Assembly: GCA_024529925.1 (NCBI GenBank)
Contig: JAFEUB010001038.1
Coordinates: 1,613,001 to 1,677,000, forward strand
Direction of reading: 5' to 3'
DNA length: 64,000 nt
DNA from: Ophthalmolycus amberensis
Taxonomy: Eukaryota > Chordata > Actinopteri > Perciformes > Zoarcidae
Under the pieces are notes generated by a model that worked only from the letters and a program-made list of their open reading frames with translations, was not told the DNA's origin and made no database searches. How positions within the stretch are numbered: position 1 is the first letter of the stretch; every line of letters begins with the position of its first letter. The position numbers and the translations under genes are program-made. Of the stretch, positions 38,901-50,162 are shown piece by piece.

Positions 38901-41900
38901 TTTCAAACACATTCAGAAGGGGAATCAAGATTCCTTATTGTGATGTTTTTTCTTCGGGAAAAAAAGGTTGAAAGACAATAAACAATTAAATTAGTTGTTA
39001 ACTAATTCGATAGTTTTTGTTGTTTTGAATAATTGTTTAATAAATATAGAAAAATCTGATTACTTTACTCCTCCTTGACAGTAAACAGAATATATTTGAG
39101 TGGAGGACCAAGAAAAGACTTTTGAGGACGTCATCTTGGGCTTTGGAACACTGATCAACATTTTTCATCATTTTCTGACATTTTATCGACCAAACAACTA
39201 ATCTCTTGGTTCAGAAAATTATTTAGAATTAAAAGAATTGTTAGTTGCAGCACTAAAACAATTAAAAGAAAATTAAATGATTTTTCGGAGTGTATTTGTA
39301 TTACCCTTGCAGGTCAAAGGTCAAAGTGCTCAACCTTTCTGTCCACCAGTCTTTAAAAAAATAAAGAAAAGTATCAGGAAAAAGTGCAAATCTGGAAAAA
39401 GAAGAAGCGAAAAAAAGCAAATATGGCCACCTGCTGGGAGCGCTGAGAGCGTATTTTAATCCAGGCAGTTTAGTGAAGTCCTAAGTACTAATTATGTGGT
39501 GGAGCCTCTCCCCGCGAGGGAGGCTACTTTTCAAAAGCAGGAGTTATTTCAGAGAAACCACCGTGGCAGTATTATACGGTTTGGCTTGGGTAGAACTTGT
39601 GGTTTTGTCTTTTTTTGGGAGAGCACAGAGGTGCCACACCCGGAGAACTCCTGCTATGAAACCTGCTGCACCCTGAGGAGGAGGCTGCAGCATGACAAGA
39701 CTGCAACTAAATAAATCAATGAGCTGGAGGTTCATGCAGCAGGTTGTTCAGGCCACAGAGGTCTCATTAAATGTTTTAGTTTTCTAAAATATTGATGAAT
39801 TGAAAGAAAATGCATTTATTTCATCGAGCTTTGCAAAAAAAGCTGTATTCTTTATGCTGAAGTTTTGCAGAAAGTTCGGAAAGGTTCAAACCTGCAGACT
39901 CCTATGATCAAAACTATACTTTTTGGGCATTTAAATGTAATTATGGGACGGATATACAGCATGAGACCGATTATCATGACTAACTGTGGGCTTCTTTCAA
40001 AGTGGAAACTGTCCGTGCAGCTTTCTGACATTGTGGTTGGCAGACACCAAAACCTCCTCAACTCAGGTTTATTACTAAACAATATTCAATCCACATAAAC
40101 TGCACCTTCAGGCCAGTAGTTCCCAAACTGGGGATTAGGACTCCTCAAGTCAGTCCACAAGATGATTAATATGTCATTTCCATCATCTTTATCTTAATTG
40201 TTTTGCAGCCAGGTAACTAAGAAAGTCAAACACTAGCTAAAATCAACATTAAATCCAGTATTCAGTCTTTAAATCAGCATTAAAAGCAGTATAAAATGTG
40301 TGGAGAGAGATCCAAATAAACTCAAGCCTGCTGATGTCGGTTGCTCCCATAGTCTCAAACAATTCACATCCACTAAGCCAAGAAGAGCACACTAAAATGT
40401 TGAATGGCCAGTCGACGTCTTTGCAAACTGACTGCCAGTGTCATAAATCTCAGACTTCAACTATTTATTCACAACAACAACAGCTGAGAAACCAAACAAA
40501 CAGTTTTAATTCCAATCCTCATCATGTTGCTTATTGGCTCTTAAACTGGTGGTTTGGAGATGATTCACTGGCGCAACAAGTAGAAAACTAATATTTCTGC
40601 AACACATGTTTTGCTTATTTTTGATTATTTCCTTGTTGCTTAATGTATGCACAGTATGGTTTGATTAACCACTCTGTTGAGCTGGTTACAACCAACAAAT
40701 GACAGGTGACATGTGCTCATACAATAGCTTCATTTGAAAAGGTAACAAGCCCTTAAAGACACGTTTTTTAATTAATACAATATAGGTAATATATTGATAA
40801 TAAAGGAATAGTTCCGGGAAACAGTTGTCATGTCTGTACGGTAAATATGAAGACAACAGCTGGTTAGCTTAGCATGAAGATCATAAGGAGACCATGGAGA
40901 CTGGAAGAGTTCAAATTATCTTTGAGGTAAAAAGAAAGAAACAATGCAAACCTTCAACTCCAATAAAGAATAAAAACCTTCTTCTTCTTCTTCTTCTTGT
41001 TACACTTTTAGAACAGTAGTTTGTCATATTTTGTTTTCACTGATGTTTCACCTTTTTTATTGCTAGAAATAACCTTTCTCGTCTGGTTTTGGCCTGAGAC
41101 GGACAGAAACAACTTCTACACATCATGACCTGTAAAAATAAACATCTAAAAGTAAAGTCTTTCTTTCTCCTCTTTCAGCTTGAGTGGAGGTGAACTTGGA
41201 TGGAAGCGAGTGAGGCATATTTCATATCCAGCATCCTTTCTCTCTGGGTGTGTCTTGTCTGCCTTTGGCCCGAAGTCTGACCAAAATGAGTGGCCTGCTT
41301 TTGTCCATCCCATCTGCAAGGCCACATCATTATAGCCGTGGCACTCAAAACCCCATCATTCAGCCTCAACCTTGCACAGAAATAGTACTGCAGCCTGTAG
41401 GGGCGGAGATATTTTTGACCCAGGATCACATTCACTGGGACATTTTATTTTAGACTATTTTGGTGTCCATCTTTCAGATCTTGATTTGGAGATTTGTTTC
41501 TTGGCAACGTGAAGTCGATTTAGCCTCAATATCAGGCGTTAGTGTCACTTTTCTTCCAAGAGATCAGAGCTCGTTATCATTTGCTCCATTTCTCATGAAT
41601 TCACTTCTAATTAAGCCTTTCTGGCCTGGGTTGTGGGTGTGATTTTAACCAATGTGGTCCTGTTGCTGGGAGGCAGAGCAGCCCAGTTTAACTTAGAAAG
41701 TAAAACACAAAAATATGCATGAAATGGGAAACCTCCCAAACCACTTCCTCATAAAACAAGAGCAGAATGAGAAAAGACAAACACAACTGTCACATTCATA
41801 AAAAAAATACAGAGGTAAATGTTTTCACAGGGCTTGGTTGCACAATCATGAATCATTGGAGGACAGTAAATCAGGAGGAAACATTGAGGAAACATTATAT

Positions 41901-42197
41901 ATTCAGCATTTGTAGCATTGAACGTGTAGGTGAGTTAGGCCAGAAGAAATTGATCCAGAGTGATTTTATAAACATAAAATGTATATATTATCAGGGGACA
42001 GATGTCCATTTCTGCATGAACCTGTCAGCAACCGCAACATATCAAGTCTCAACAAAGTAAACCAATCAGGAGGAGCTGTCCCATCTGGGCGGCTGTCACT
42101 CACCTTTCATGGCATCTTCTTGGCAGGTCACGGCGATCACCTGAGCCAAGGTGATGAGCAGGCCGACGGTAATCCCAGAGCGTAACGAGGGGCCCAT
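23995..42197 (-). CDS. col5a2: fibrillar procollagen alpha-2(V), 55 coding exons
   Basis: Signal-peptide exon 42104-42197 (MGPSLRSGITVGLLITLAQV), two VWC exons, a short linker, the N-terminal minor helix (FDGEPGVPGNPGVPGPPGHP), the non-helical SQMAAGFGEKSG segment, about 1000 residues of Gly-X-Y from exons of 45, 54, 99, 108 and 162 nt, then four C-propeptide exons (24889-25246, 24606-24796, 24226-24468, 23995-24141) ending DQEFGLDIGPVCFS. GPPGHPTHPG and the propeptide match COL5A2 better than COL3A1. With one VWC the exon count is 54, as I recall for human. The product is a regulatory chain of collagen I/V fibrils. Oddities: exons 27382-27436 and 32874-32928 have 55 nt, each shifting the frame, while the total closes exactly (1588 codons) if each is 54; codon 27150-27152 gives Ala where Gly is required; the donor at 29716 is GC. 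Whether this is the a or b paralogue is not decidable here. Confidence 0.93.
29711..29716 (-). other. GC-AG intron donor in col5a2
   Basis: Exon 29717-29770 (54 nt, intact Gly-X-Y) ends AGG and is followed on the minus strand by GCAAGT, the standard non-canonical GC donor. No GT alternative preserves the 54-nt exon. Confidence 0.85.
34677..34688 (-). promoter_or_regulatory. CTCF-like core in a col5a2 intron
   Basis: Minus strand reads ACACTAGAGGGC, one mismatch from CCASYAGRKGGC. Motif match only. Confidence 0.3.
34931..34985. repeat. AT-rich perfect palindrome
   Basis: TTTATTTTTACATATA and its reverse complement flank a TA-rich centre in a col5a2 intron. It is probably a hairpin-forming microsatellite or a small MITE remnant. 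Confidence 0.6.
35310..35831 (-). other. col5a2: two tandem VWC-domain exons of col5a2
   Basis: Exons 35613-35831 and 35310-35528 are each exactly 219 nt, both phase 1-1, so either or both can be spliced without changing the frame. Each encodes a complete von Willebrand C domain (CTENGKVYAHNDMWNPEPC...GECCPVC and CTVDGEVYQHNNIWKPEPC...GECCPVC). Human COL5A2 has one VWC domain. The two differ at many positions, so the duplication is not recent. Confidence 0.9.
36199..36360 (-). pseudogene. decayed third VWC exon of col5a2
   Basis: Strong similarity to the 35613-35831 exon, including the acceptor (cataaag before ATTCCTGTACAG), CTEDGKVYSNNQIWNPEPCR and GECCPVCLAA. A 2-bp deletion in the region matching CRICVCDMG shifts the frame, nine codons around DLGDCQKTV are missing, and the 3' end has no GT donor before a stop. 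It is closer to the upstream functional VWC exon than to the downstream one. Confidence 0.85.
36370..42103. other. col5a2 intron 1
   Basis: The non-coding interval between the decayed VWC copy and the signal-peptide exon. No further exon was found. It contains fragments of widespread fish repeats (gttagcttagcat type near 40863), a (CTT)n run at 40978-40999 and the ZNF143-like site at 38160. Confidence 0.5.
38160..38178 (-). promoter_or_regulatory. ZNF143-like (SBS) motif in col5a2 intron 1
   Basis: Minus strand reads ACTACACTTCCCATCATGC, very close to the Staf/ZNF143 consensus ACTACAATTCCCAGAATGC. It lies in the ~6-kb first intron. Motif match only. Confidence 0.35.
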
Positions 42198-42215
42198 GTC
42201 TGCACGCCAGACATG
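42195..42215 (-). promoter_or_regulatory. start-codon stem-loop of col5a2 mRNA
   Basis: The mRNA reads CATGTCTG, loop GCGTG, CAGACATG: a perfect 8-bp stem whose 3' arm contains the initiator ATG (42197-42195) and whose 5' arm contains an upstream ATG (42214-42212). That uATG opens an overlapping out-of-frame uORF ending in TGA within the signal-peptide exon. Position, sequence and paired ATGs resemble the 5' stem-loop of COL1A1, COL1A2 and COL3A1 mRNAs, known to bind LARP6 and control collagen translation. Function here is inferred. Confidence 0.7.
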
Positions 42216-44904
42216 CAGCGTCCTCTCACACAGTCGCTGCTACACAGACAAGGAGGTCAGAGAGAGAGAGAGAGAGAGAGTCCAACCCCGAGCTACAGCA
42301 TCCAGACTGAAAAATCCAAATATCCCTGAGTGGAACAGGCTCCTGGATGAGCGATTACTGCAAACTGAAACAGGCTCCCTCTTTACCCCCCTCGCCTCCT
42401 CCCTCCTTCTCTGACTCTCCTCCTCCTCTCTCATCATCTTTTCTTGCTTTAATTCAACGCCAACCTCCTCCTCAGGCTCTTACAAGTCGCCTTGAAAGAT
42501 GCAGCTAATTAAAGGCTGAGTGAAATTTGTCCATGATGAAAGAAGATGATGTTGAAAAAAATACTTTTGAAAAGCTCAAATTAATCGTTTCAATTCAGGA
42601 GGAGTAGAAATGCAAAATACACATTTACAGTTTGCTGCACAACCTTCGACTGTGGTTGCTTTGGGGTTCAAGAAAAAGTCTGCTCGACATAAACCACCAA
42701 AGGTTTCATGTTTTGGTCATTGAAATTTTGATATCAGCAACTTATATGATGTAATGGATGCCCTCCCTGCCCAGCACCAAATGTCAAACAGACAAAGTTA
42801 GTGTCCAGCTAAGAAAGTGACACTTCATCTAGCTGCTACATGTAGCCAGATATTTCACTCAGGAGTTGGTGGAGACCAAAAACAGAGCTAAGAGAAGAGA
42901 GAATATTAGACTAAGATTCTCCAAAACATGACCCCAAATAAATGATAATCGCTTGCTAACATGTTAGGCACCAACTTTATAAATTGATAATATGTCGGTA
43001 TTGTGTTTGCAGCTTGTTGCGCTGCACCCTAGTGGCCAAATAATAAACTACTGCAGGTTTAATCCCGAGAATATGGTTGTTGATGAAGATTTGTAAACCC
43101 ACACAATTCAACCTGTGTCAGAGAAAAGAATTACAGTATAATGTGAAGTATAAAGGAGATTTTTGTTTACATATTATAGCAGAGGAACCAAACCTGAAGG
43201 AACACCAAAATTAATGATTGTTTGGTATTTGTACTGTATCAATTGTACCTGAAATAATTTGTTGCAAATAAAGCAACCTTCAGACAAAAATAAACGTTTA
43301 TTTTGCCATCTCCCTGAAATTCTTGTCGACCAAAAGCTGTGCGCTCCAGCTTGAGCGGTTTACAATGTGCATGTTACATTCATCTGATGTGTTTTCCAGT
43401 GCAAAGCTCTGCCAAGTCGGTGCGTCAAGCAGAACATCGGTCCCTGAGGTGATGTCCCGGAGGTAGAGAACAAAACAAACATCATGTCTTCTTTGCTGTC
43501 GTCTCCACTGGTAATGCAAAATACTGTGTTCTTAACAAGAGATTTTGAGTTATCAAAAGCCTTCCAAAAGTCACATTTTTGTCAGTGGATGAGGTGCATT
43601 TCACTTGCTACTTGCAACAACTTGGGTCAGGAAGTGCTGGAGTTGAGAGCAGACTGATTTCCCATTAAAGAGTCAGAGAGCCACGGGGGACAGAAACTGA
43701 AGCAGATGGGAAGACAGTTCCTCCATCAAATGAGACCTCCGCTTCCTTACGTTCATAGTTTTTTATGCAGTGTGATGAAGGAAATATCCATTTATCCATT
43801 AAGTGTCAGCCCTTGAAACAGTGTAGACTATTTTAAAGCGTCATCAAGCTGGTCTACAAGCTGTACTCTTTGCAACTGGTTCAACTCTTCTAATTATCAG
43901 TCACCACACTGCAAAACAAGTGAGTGATTCAACATCAACCATCTCTGCATTGATCTGTAAAACCTGCACAAATGTTGAAAGGTATTGCACTGAACTCATC
44001 TTACAAAAACTATTTGAACTTAAAGATGCTATTTATCACCCGCACTCGCTGCTTTTGCCCATTAGAAAGTCTGCAGGTGATTCCAGGTGAAAGCTGTAGG
44101 TACTTACTGATAATCCACTTTGGGAAACTGAAGAGAGTCAAACCTGAAATTCCTGGCAGCACGCCTAAATGTAAATTGCAGTGTGATGATTTCTTTTATA
44201 GCTTCCAAAAAACTACAAGACTTTTCTTGGCCAAGACGTGAGAAGAATTACAGGGAGCGCAATGCATAGAAAACTAATAGTGACCACAGCTCTTGTGGTG
44301 AAAGAAAGCTTCTTACATGTGGCATTTAAAACCTAAAAACATACAGGCTATTTCTGGAGGTACAGACTAGACAGCAGTGCAACCACAGCAGAGATCAGCC
44401 CATGATCACACACACACACACACAGACACACACACAGACACACACAGACCAGGACATTATCCAAACTGCAATAAAAAACTTTAGATCTTACAAAAAAAAC
44501 ACAGACATCCCTGAAAAATAGCATTTTTTAGGCTGTTTTAAGTGAATTCATTTTGATCTGTGAAAAGAAGTGAAAAAAATAAGTTTTGGCAGGTCAGCAG
44601 TTTGAGATAATGTGCTGGTAAAAAGTGAAACATTTTCCAATTGTTCATTTTTTCCCTCCTCATTTGTCATGTGACAGGAAGCTGCAGGCCTATACCTATC
44701 AAGTCAACACCCATCGTGTCCCGTATTCCCTTTCACACTATGCCTGCATTATTTAACATTTCACGAGTCTGAAAGAACACTCTCGAATTGGCTTCCCCGT
44801 TGAGATGAGCAGCTCTGAGCTCAGCAGCCCAGCAGTGTGTGTGACTTAGTGGAACAATATAATTCTGTTTCTTTACCTGGTTAGATACTCGTGCATCACT
44901 CGAC
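42216..44904. other. divergent intergenic region between col5a2 and pjvk
   Basis: The region holds the col5a2 5' UTR with a (GA)n tract at 42261-42281, then about 2.6 kb without a convincing exon, and a (CA)n run at 44406-44450. The genes are transcribed away from each other; at this distance a shared bidirectional promoter is unlikely. Confidence 0.5.
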
Positions 44905-47900
44905 ATGTTCGCTGCAGCCACTAAGAACTTTGTGAAGCAGGTTGGGGACACCGGGAGGTTGATCCCCGTCCCGAGCCTGAGCGAGGCCGACCGCTACCAG
45001 CCCCTCAGCCTGGTCACCAGGAAGAGGAAGAGGCATTTCTGGAAGAAGAACAAGTACGCCTCGACCCCCTTCTCACTGAAGGACGTCCTGGTAGGGGAGA
45101 AAGAGATCACAGCAGGTACACCGATGAAACACAATTATGAGGATCAACTATTTATTGTGGAATGTTGATTGTGGATTTCTTTACATTAAAATGTCCCAAT
45201 TGTGTTCTCTTTAAGGAGCTTCAAGGATGAAATAAAGTATCATATTTGATGTTTCAGCTTGTTCCAGCTCCACATTGAAGATGTATGATTTTAAAGTGAA
45301 ATCCAATCAATTGGAAATATTCCAGATGTCTTCTGCATCATTTTATACATATTTCCTAAAAATTCAATCTGAGATATTTGGTATCTTTGGAAATGTTGGG
45401 ATCCCCACTAGAATTTAAGATAAAGTTATTTTGGTCTGAACAATGTCGAGCAGCACAGCATGCGCTTTTGAGAGGGTTAGTGAGGTTTCAGAGGTACAAT
45501 AGCACTCAGTATCCCACAATTTTTAAGGACAAATTAATTGTAGACACTGTAAAATCATCGTGCATAAACCCGACCATAAACTCAATCAGTCATATAGTCC
45601 ACAGCTAGCCCATTAGCTTGTTAGCGTTCTTGCCAAGCCATGGGGTTTGTATTCACATTTCAACCTCCTATAATTAATAGTGAGAGAAAATTGTGGAATA
45701 TTTCCACCGGTGAAGGAAGTATTTCAGTAAAAGTAGAAGTACAAGTTAAAGTTATGTACTGGAAATGTTTGTAAAATTAAATTAAAGTAAAGTATTCAAG
45801 TATTGTCACAAAAATGTACTTTAAAAAACAAAACGATATTTATATTATATCATTGAATAGCCCCGATGTGTGTAAGCAGCGTTTTACTGCTGTGGCTGGA
45901 CCACATTGTAACTACTTCTCTATCTATAAGCTCCTCATGTTTTTAATAGGAAATTAGCTGTCAAAATATTGTTGTGAGGTAAAATGTACAATATTTTCCT
46001 TTTAAATTATAGTGGGATAGAAGAATAAAGATGCAGAAAACACAACTTCCTTTTTTTTATTGTGAAACAGGAGTGTCTTCGTATCAGCTCCTCAACTACG
46101 AGGACAAATCTGACGTCGCCCTCAACGGCCGTTTAGGAAACCACCTCATCAACGACGTGGGGTTCAACATCAGCGGGTCAGACTCTGTAGCCGTCAAAGC
46201 CTCGTTCGGCATTGTGACCAAACACGAGCTGGAAGTTCCCACCTTACTGCGAGATCTCAACTCCAGGTGACAGGTGTTTAGATGTCTAGATTCTGACAAT
46301 GGCTATAAGTTGATACACGACCTTTGACCTCCTTGTGACAGAGGGAATGTGAGAAGACGTGTTTCCTTGTAGGGATGAATAAATGATCATGTTATTCTAC
46401 ACTGGCACACATACAGGACAGGGTCTGCATACAGGAAGACAATGCGGGAAAGTAAATAGTGTTGTTTGAGGTGTATTATGTTAGAAATATTGTTTTTTAG
46501 CAACAAGAATGCACGACCAAATGACAAATTTCCTTTTTCTGTCTTTTAGGAAAGTGGACCTGGACCACTGCCTGGTTCGTCAGTCTAAGGAGAGCGGTCG
46601 GACCATTCTCTGTGTGGTTGTGGAGAGCATCCGCACCACACGCCAGTGCTCTCTGACCGTCCACGCCGGGATGAGAGGGACCACCATGAGGGTAAACATA
46701 CACTAATACAGTGTTACATTCAGCTCACTTTTGGGATGCAACTTGTGCTGAATACAAATCTAATTGGAGACAATAATTCATACCAAGATGTTCCAGATTT
46801 ACTGATTTAAAACCAGGTACCAATGGTGAATATGTAATACTTTTAATACGCATCCTCTATTTAAAGATGGCACCAGTTTAAAAGCTTTCTTTATTATGAA
46901 ACTGATGGCTTTACTGTATTGAAAAGGCAAATTTAAAGTTCAAGTTTCAAGAAAGTTAGGTAAAATTTAATAAAATGGCCACTGATAGCGTTTCTCGAAG
47001 TCACCTCAATCCAGCTCTTACACGTCAGTGGTTCATTTCATGACTTCTTTGGAGTTAGTTAATATTTGCCAACTAAGATATAAGTGTAGCTGACACTTTG
47101 CTGACTTTGTGATGCTCTGTGTTACTGTTTGCCACCGTTCAGCAAAAGTTACATCGTCTTACTTTAAATGAAAAATACTAAAACATCTCAAATATATATA
47201 TTAATACAAAAATAATCTAGATTTTCAGATAGAGTGCCTCCCCAAAATGTGCCCCAAAATGCTGGAGCCACTTTTTCTCCGCTCTACCTCGCCGACAGTC
47301 ACCTGATGAGCAGGCAGTGTCACTCAGCTCTCTGTTGTGCTGCAGTTTCAGATCGACGACGGCAGGAATCCCAAAGGTCGAGACAAGGCCATCGTCATCC
47401 CGGCCCACACCACCATCGCCTTCAGCATCTGCCAGCTGTTTGTTCGACTGGACGGGCGACTTGGTAGGAAGGCGGATTCATCCTTAACCTGCTCCAACAT
47501 CCACATAATGCATGCTGCATTTCAATGATCTTCTGTTGCAAAACACAAAACATACAAAATAACGGTGCTGGAACTAGAAACTGCAACTTTGGGTGACGTA
47601 TAGCTTTCCAATGTTTTGCTGACTTCGACTTTGAATCCACTGCTGACAGAGCTGAGATGAAAGTCAACAAAGCACTTAAAGGATAAGGAGAAATGAAAGG
47701 CTTGAATCCCTTCATGGTTGAAATTGTGTCACACATGAGGAGCTGCTTCATTTGTGGTTCACACCTGAGGCTCCTCAGCACTCTTCATGCCACACATTCT
47801 TATCTTACTATAACAATTTCTAAACCTTTAACCATGAAGAGTTATGGTGTCATTATGTCTTATGATTGTGGCACCTGAAATGAGTATTATAAAGTTTCTA

Positions 47901-48896
47901 TTTAATATGAGCACGTCCCCTAATGGACAATGTGTCTGACTCTGGATCAGAACATTGAAGATTCGAGTCCCTTTGTGGTTGAAAGCTCTGATCTTGTTTG
48001 AGGAGACTTGATGGAAACATGTTGTTGAGGACAATGCAAACAATACTTCCTGCTGCCACGGTGTTCTCTTCGATAATAGAGAGTTGCTCTGCAGAAACGT
48101 GGGCGTTAACTCTCACATGAAAAGCGAGCAGGTTACATTTTGAGCAAATAAAGATTAACTGACGTATTTAATGCTGCAGAACAAAACATTAAAATCTCTT
48201 CATCTTGTGTTAACCACATTATACCAAATGATGAATTGCGGCTTAATTTGACCCTTGAATGAAAATACACCTTCATTGCTGCCAACATTTTAGATTCACA
48301 GCACAAAACAAAATGCTCTAACGTTGGCATGATCTCTGAACTACATCTTCTTCCTCTGTGTCAGATATCTGTGTAGCTCCGGAGTCTCAAGGTGGATTTG
48401 AGCGGGAGCAGATCAGGGAGCAGCTCGGTGGTTTCATCGGTCACTTCTCCATGGGTCGACTGCGTCGGTTCCTGTCTGGAATCATCTATGGAAACCCTTT
48501 CAGAGCAGGTACCGTAATCACCTTGACTGCATAATAAAAGCACCATTACTTTCACGACATGTTTGCCTTTTTGCTTTATCCAAACACTGAGCAGAAAACC
48601 AAACGTTTGAGGAGCTCACCCAGTCCGACACATACATGGACGACATGGTTACCGACTACTACGAGAAGGCCGCCAGCATGACGGACGTGTCCACTACCTA
48701 CCTGAGAGAAAGCTCACACACACGGGTCAACCTCCTCAAACACAACATCCCCAAGGGGCCCTGCGCGCTCTGCGGCATGGGCAACCAGAAGCGGGAAACT
48801 GTTTACGGCTGTCTGGAGTGCACAACCGGGGGCCAGAAATACGTCCGGCTGCATGTTGTGCCCTGTTTCGACCTCTGGCACAAAACGCTGAGGTGA
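44905..48896 (+). CDS. pjvk: pejvakin (gasdermin-family PJVK/DFNB59)
   Basis: Six coding exons join in phase to 370 residues (human 352): 44905-45115, 46071-46266, 46550-46691, 47346-47463, 48365-48508, 48595-48896. The start MFAAATKNFVKQVGDTGRLI and blocks SSYQLLNYEDKSDV, VKASFGIVTKHELEVPTLL, CVVVESIRTTRQCSLTVHAG and PKGRDKAIV match human pejvakin closely. The C-terminus carries the zinc-finger-like CALCGMGN...YGCLEC and ends RLHVVPCFDLWHKTLR. PJVK acts in hair cells and auditory neurons, at stereocilia and in peroxisome responses to noise; human mutations cause deafness DFNB59. The exon 48365-48508 is longer and more diverged than the human linker, explaining the extra length. AATAAA at 48979 is a likely poly(A) signal. 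Intron 4 contains a tRNA-like pseudogene. Confidence 0.95.
47909..47981 (+). pseudogene. tRNA-Arg(TCG)-like pseudogene or SINE head
   Basis: The 73 nt align end to end with vertebrate tRNA-Arg-TCG: CCTAATGGA in the D-arm region, gtctgact...ggatcaga anticodon stem, and B-box-like agattcgagtccc. The anticodon position reads CTG instead of TCG and the acceptor stem has a mismatch and wobble pairs, so it is probably non-functional. It is in pjvk intron 4, plus strand. No intact SINE body was recognised downstream. Confidence 0.65.
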
Positions 48897-49677
48897 AAAA
48901 GAAAAGGGCTTTGTTCATGTTCTGGTGGTGCAAAATAAGTGCAACTGTTTTTGAGATGTTTGTTCTTGTAATCTTTCAAATAAAAGTCATGATAACTGCA
49001 CTTGGACTGGACTTTGTAACACCTTGAGGCACCAACTTTTTCAGTAAAATATGTATAAATATAAACTTGGTATTATCGCTCACTTTGCGGTATAAGAGGC
49101 GCAGTATCGCTTTCAGTGTACCTTTGGCATGGACCCGTGTGCTGTGTGCGTACTGTAGCTGCCAGCTGCTGAATTATTCAGCGGGGGTATTGGGTGTAAA
49201 TGAATGGAAGGGATCGTGTGAAGGCCAGCATCGGCCTGCTTTTGTTATGTTCCAAGTGTGTCATTTATTTTGCTTTCACCGTGTCCAGTGTGTGTGTAGC
49301 CTATCAGAACTAATAGCTCTTTCCACTTGCATTCACCTTGACAGAACCTTGTGGGTTTTTATTTATAAAATAAAGGTTGTGTCATTTTTTACTTCAGAAT
49401 TCACACAGTTTCACTTTAAGTCAATGATGTATCTTTGAAATTGTTGCTTTGTTTTACTGAAGTTGCTTTTAAAAAATACTATTATTTAATGTTTAATAAA
49501 CAAGCGGGTTTGCCTCAAATGCAGAAATTATTTGACATTACTGACAGTGGAAAATGTGTACCTTTTTAGTTGCTTCCCCTTCTGAAAATATGTCAAATAT
49601 TGTGTTTAATATTCTAAACATTTGTCAGTTACATGTGAAGGTAATTTGGTAAACGATCGAGTAGATCTAGTCCTACA

Positions 49678-49800
49678 ATATAATAATAATAATAATAATA
49701 ATAATACATTTTATTTATATAGCGCCTTTCAAAATACTCAAATACACTTTACATTACAATCATCATACATAAAAGCAATACACTAAAAACATAAAATACA
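49678..49800. mobile_element. (AAT)n plus retroposon tail-like repeat
   Basis: (AAT)n at 49678-49706 followed by acattttatttatatagcgc and a tail ending cactttacattacaatc. It is the same general module as 12317-12412, a widespread fish LINE/SINE 3' end. Confidence 0.6.
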
Positions 49801-49970
49801 CAATAATAGTCACACATTAAAAGCAGTGATGATAATACCTCACCAGAGGAGCCTATATAAACCATAATATTAGGAATATAATAGTTATAAGCAAATATTG
49901 TATGTTTTACACAATAAATAACATAGTATTATAAAGAACGTAATTTATTTTCAGTCGTTTACCCTCCCTG

Positions 49971-49986
49971 CCGCTAGAGGGCGCTG
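49971..49986 (+). promoter_or_regulatory. CTCF consensus site upstream of pwp2
   Basis: CCGCTAGAGGGCGCTG fits the vertebrate CTCF core CCRSYAGRKGGCRS. It lies about 180 bp before the pwp2 ATG. Motif evidence only. Confidence 0.55.
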
Positions 49987-50009
49987 CGTTTAACCTGAAC
50001 TCACTCTCT

Positions 50010-50017
50010 CCGGAAGT
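50010..50017 (+). promoter_or_regulatory. ETS (GABP-type) site in the pwp2 promoter
   Basis: CCGGAAGT lies about 150 bp before the pwp2 ATG, a position and sequence typical of TATA-less housekeeping promoters. No TATA box was seen. Confidence 0.5.
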
Positions 50018-50162
50018 GTCAAAAATCAACAAGATGCTTACACGTGTGGGGTAGTGGAGGAAGCAGCATGTGTAATATTAACCATATATTTTTACTTCTA
50101 AGGAGAAATATAAGCTATTAACAAGTAGTCAAATGCGTTAAGTTGAAGGGATATTCAGTAAA

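Larger units (their letters stand above)
48897..50162. other. pjvk 3' UTR and pwp2 upstream region
   Basis: Contains the pjvk poly(A) signal at 48979, an (AAT)n tract, a retroposon tail and the pwp2 promoter elements. No other gene seen. Confidence 0.5.

Noticed and set aside
23995..42197. COL3A1 as the identity of the collagen
   Set aside because: The minor-helix GPPGHPTHPG, the QMA..EKSG segment and the propeptide end DQEFGLDIGPVCFS fit COL5A2 better.
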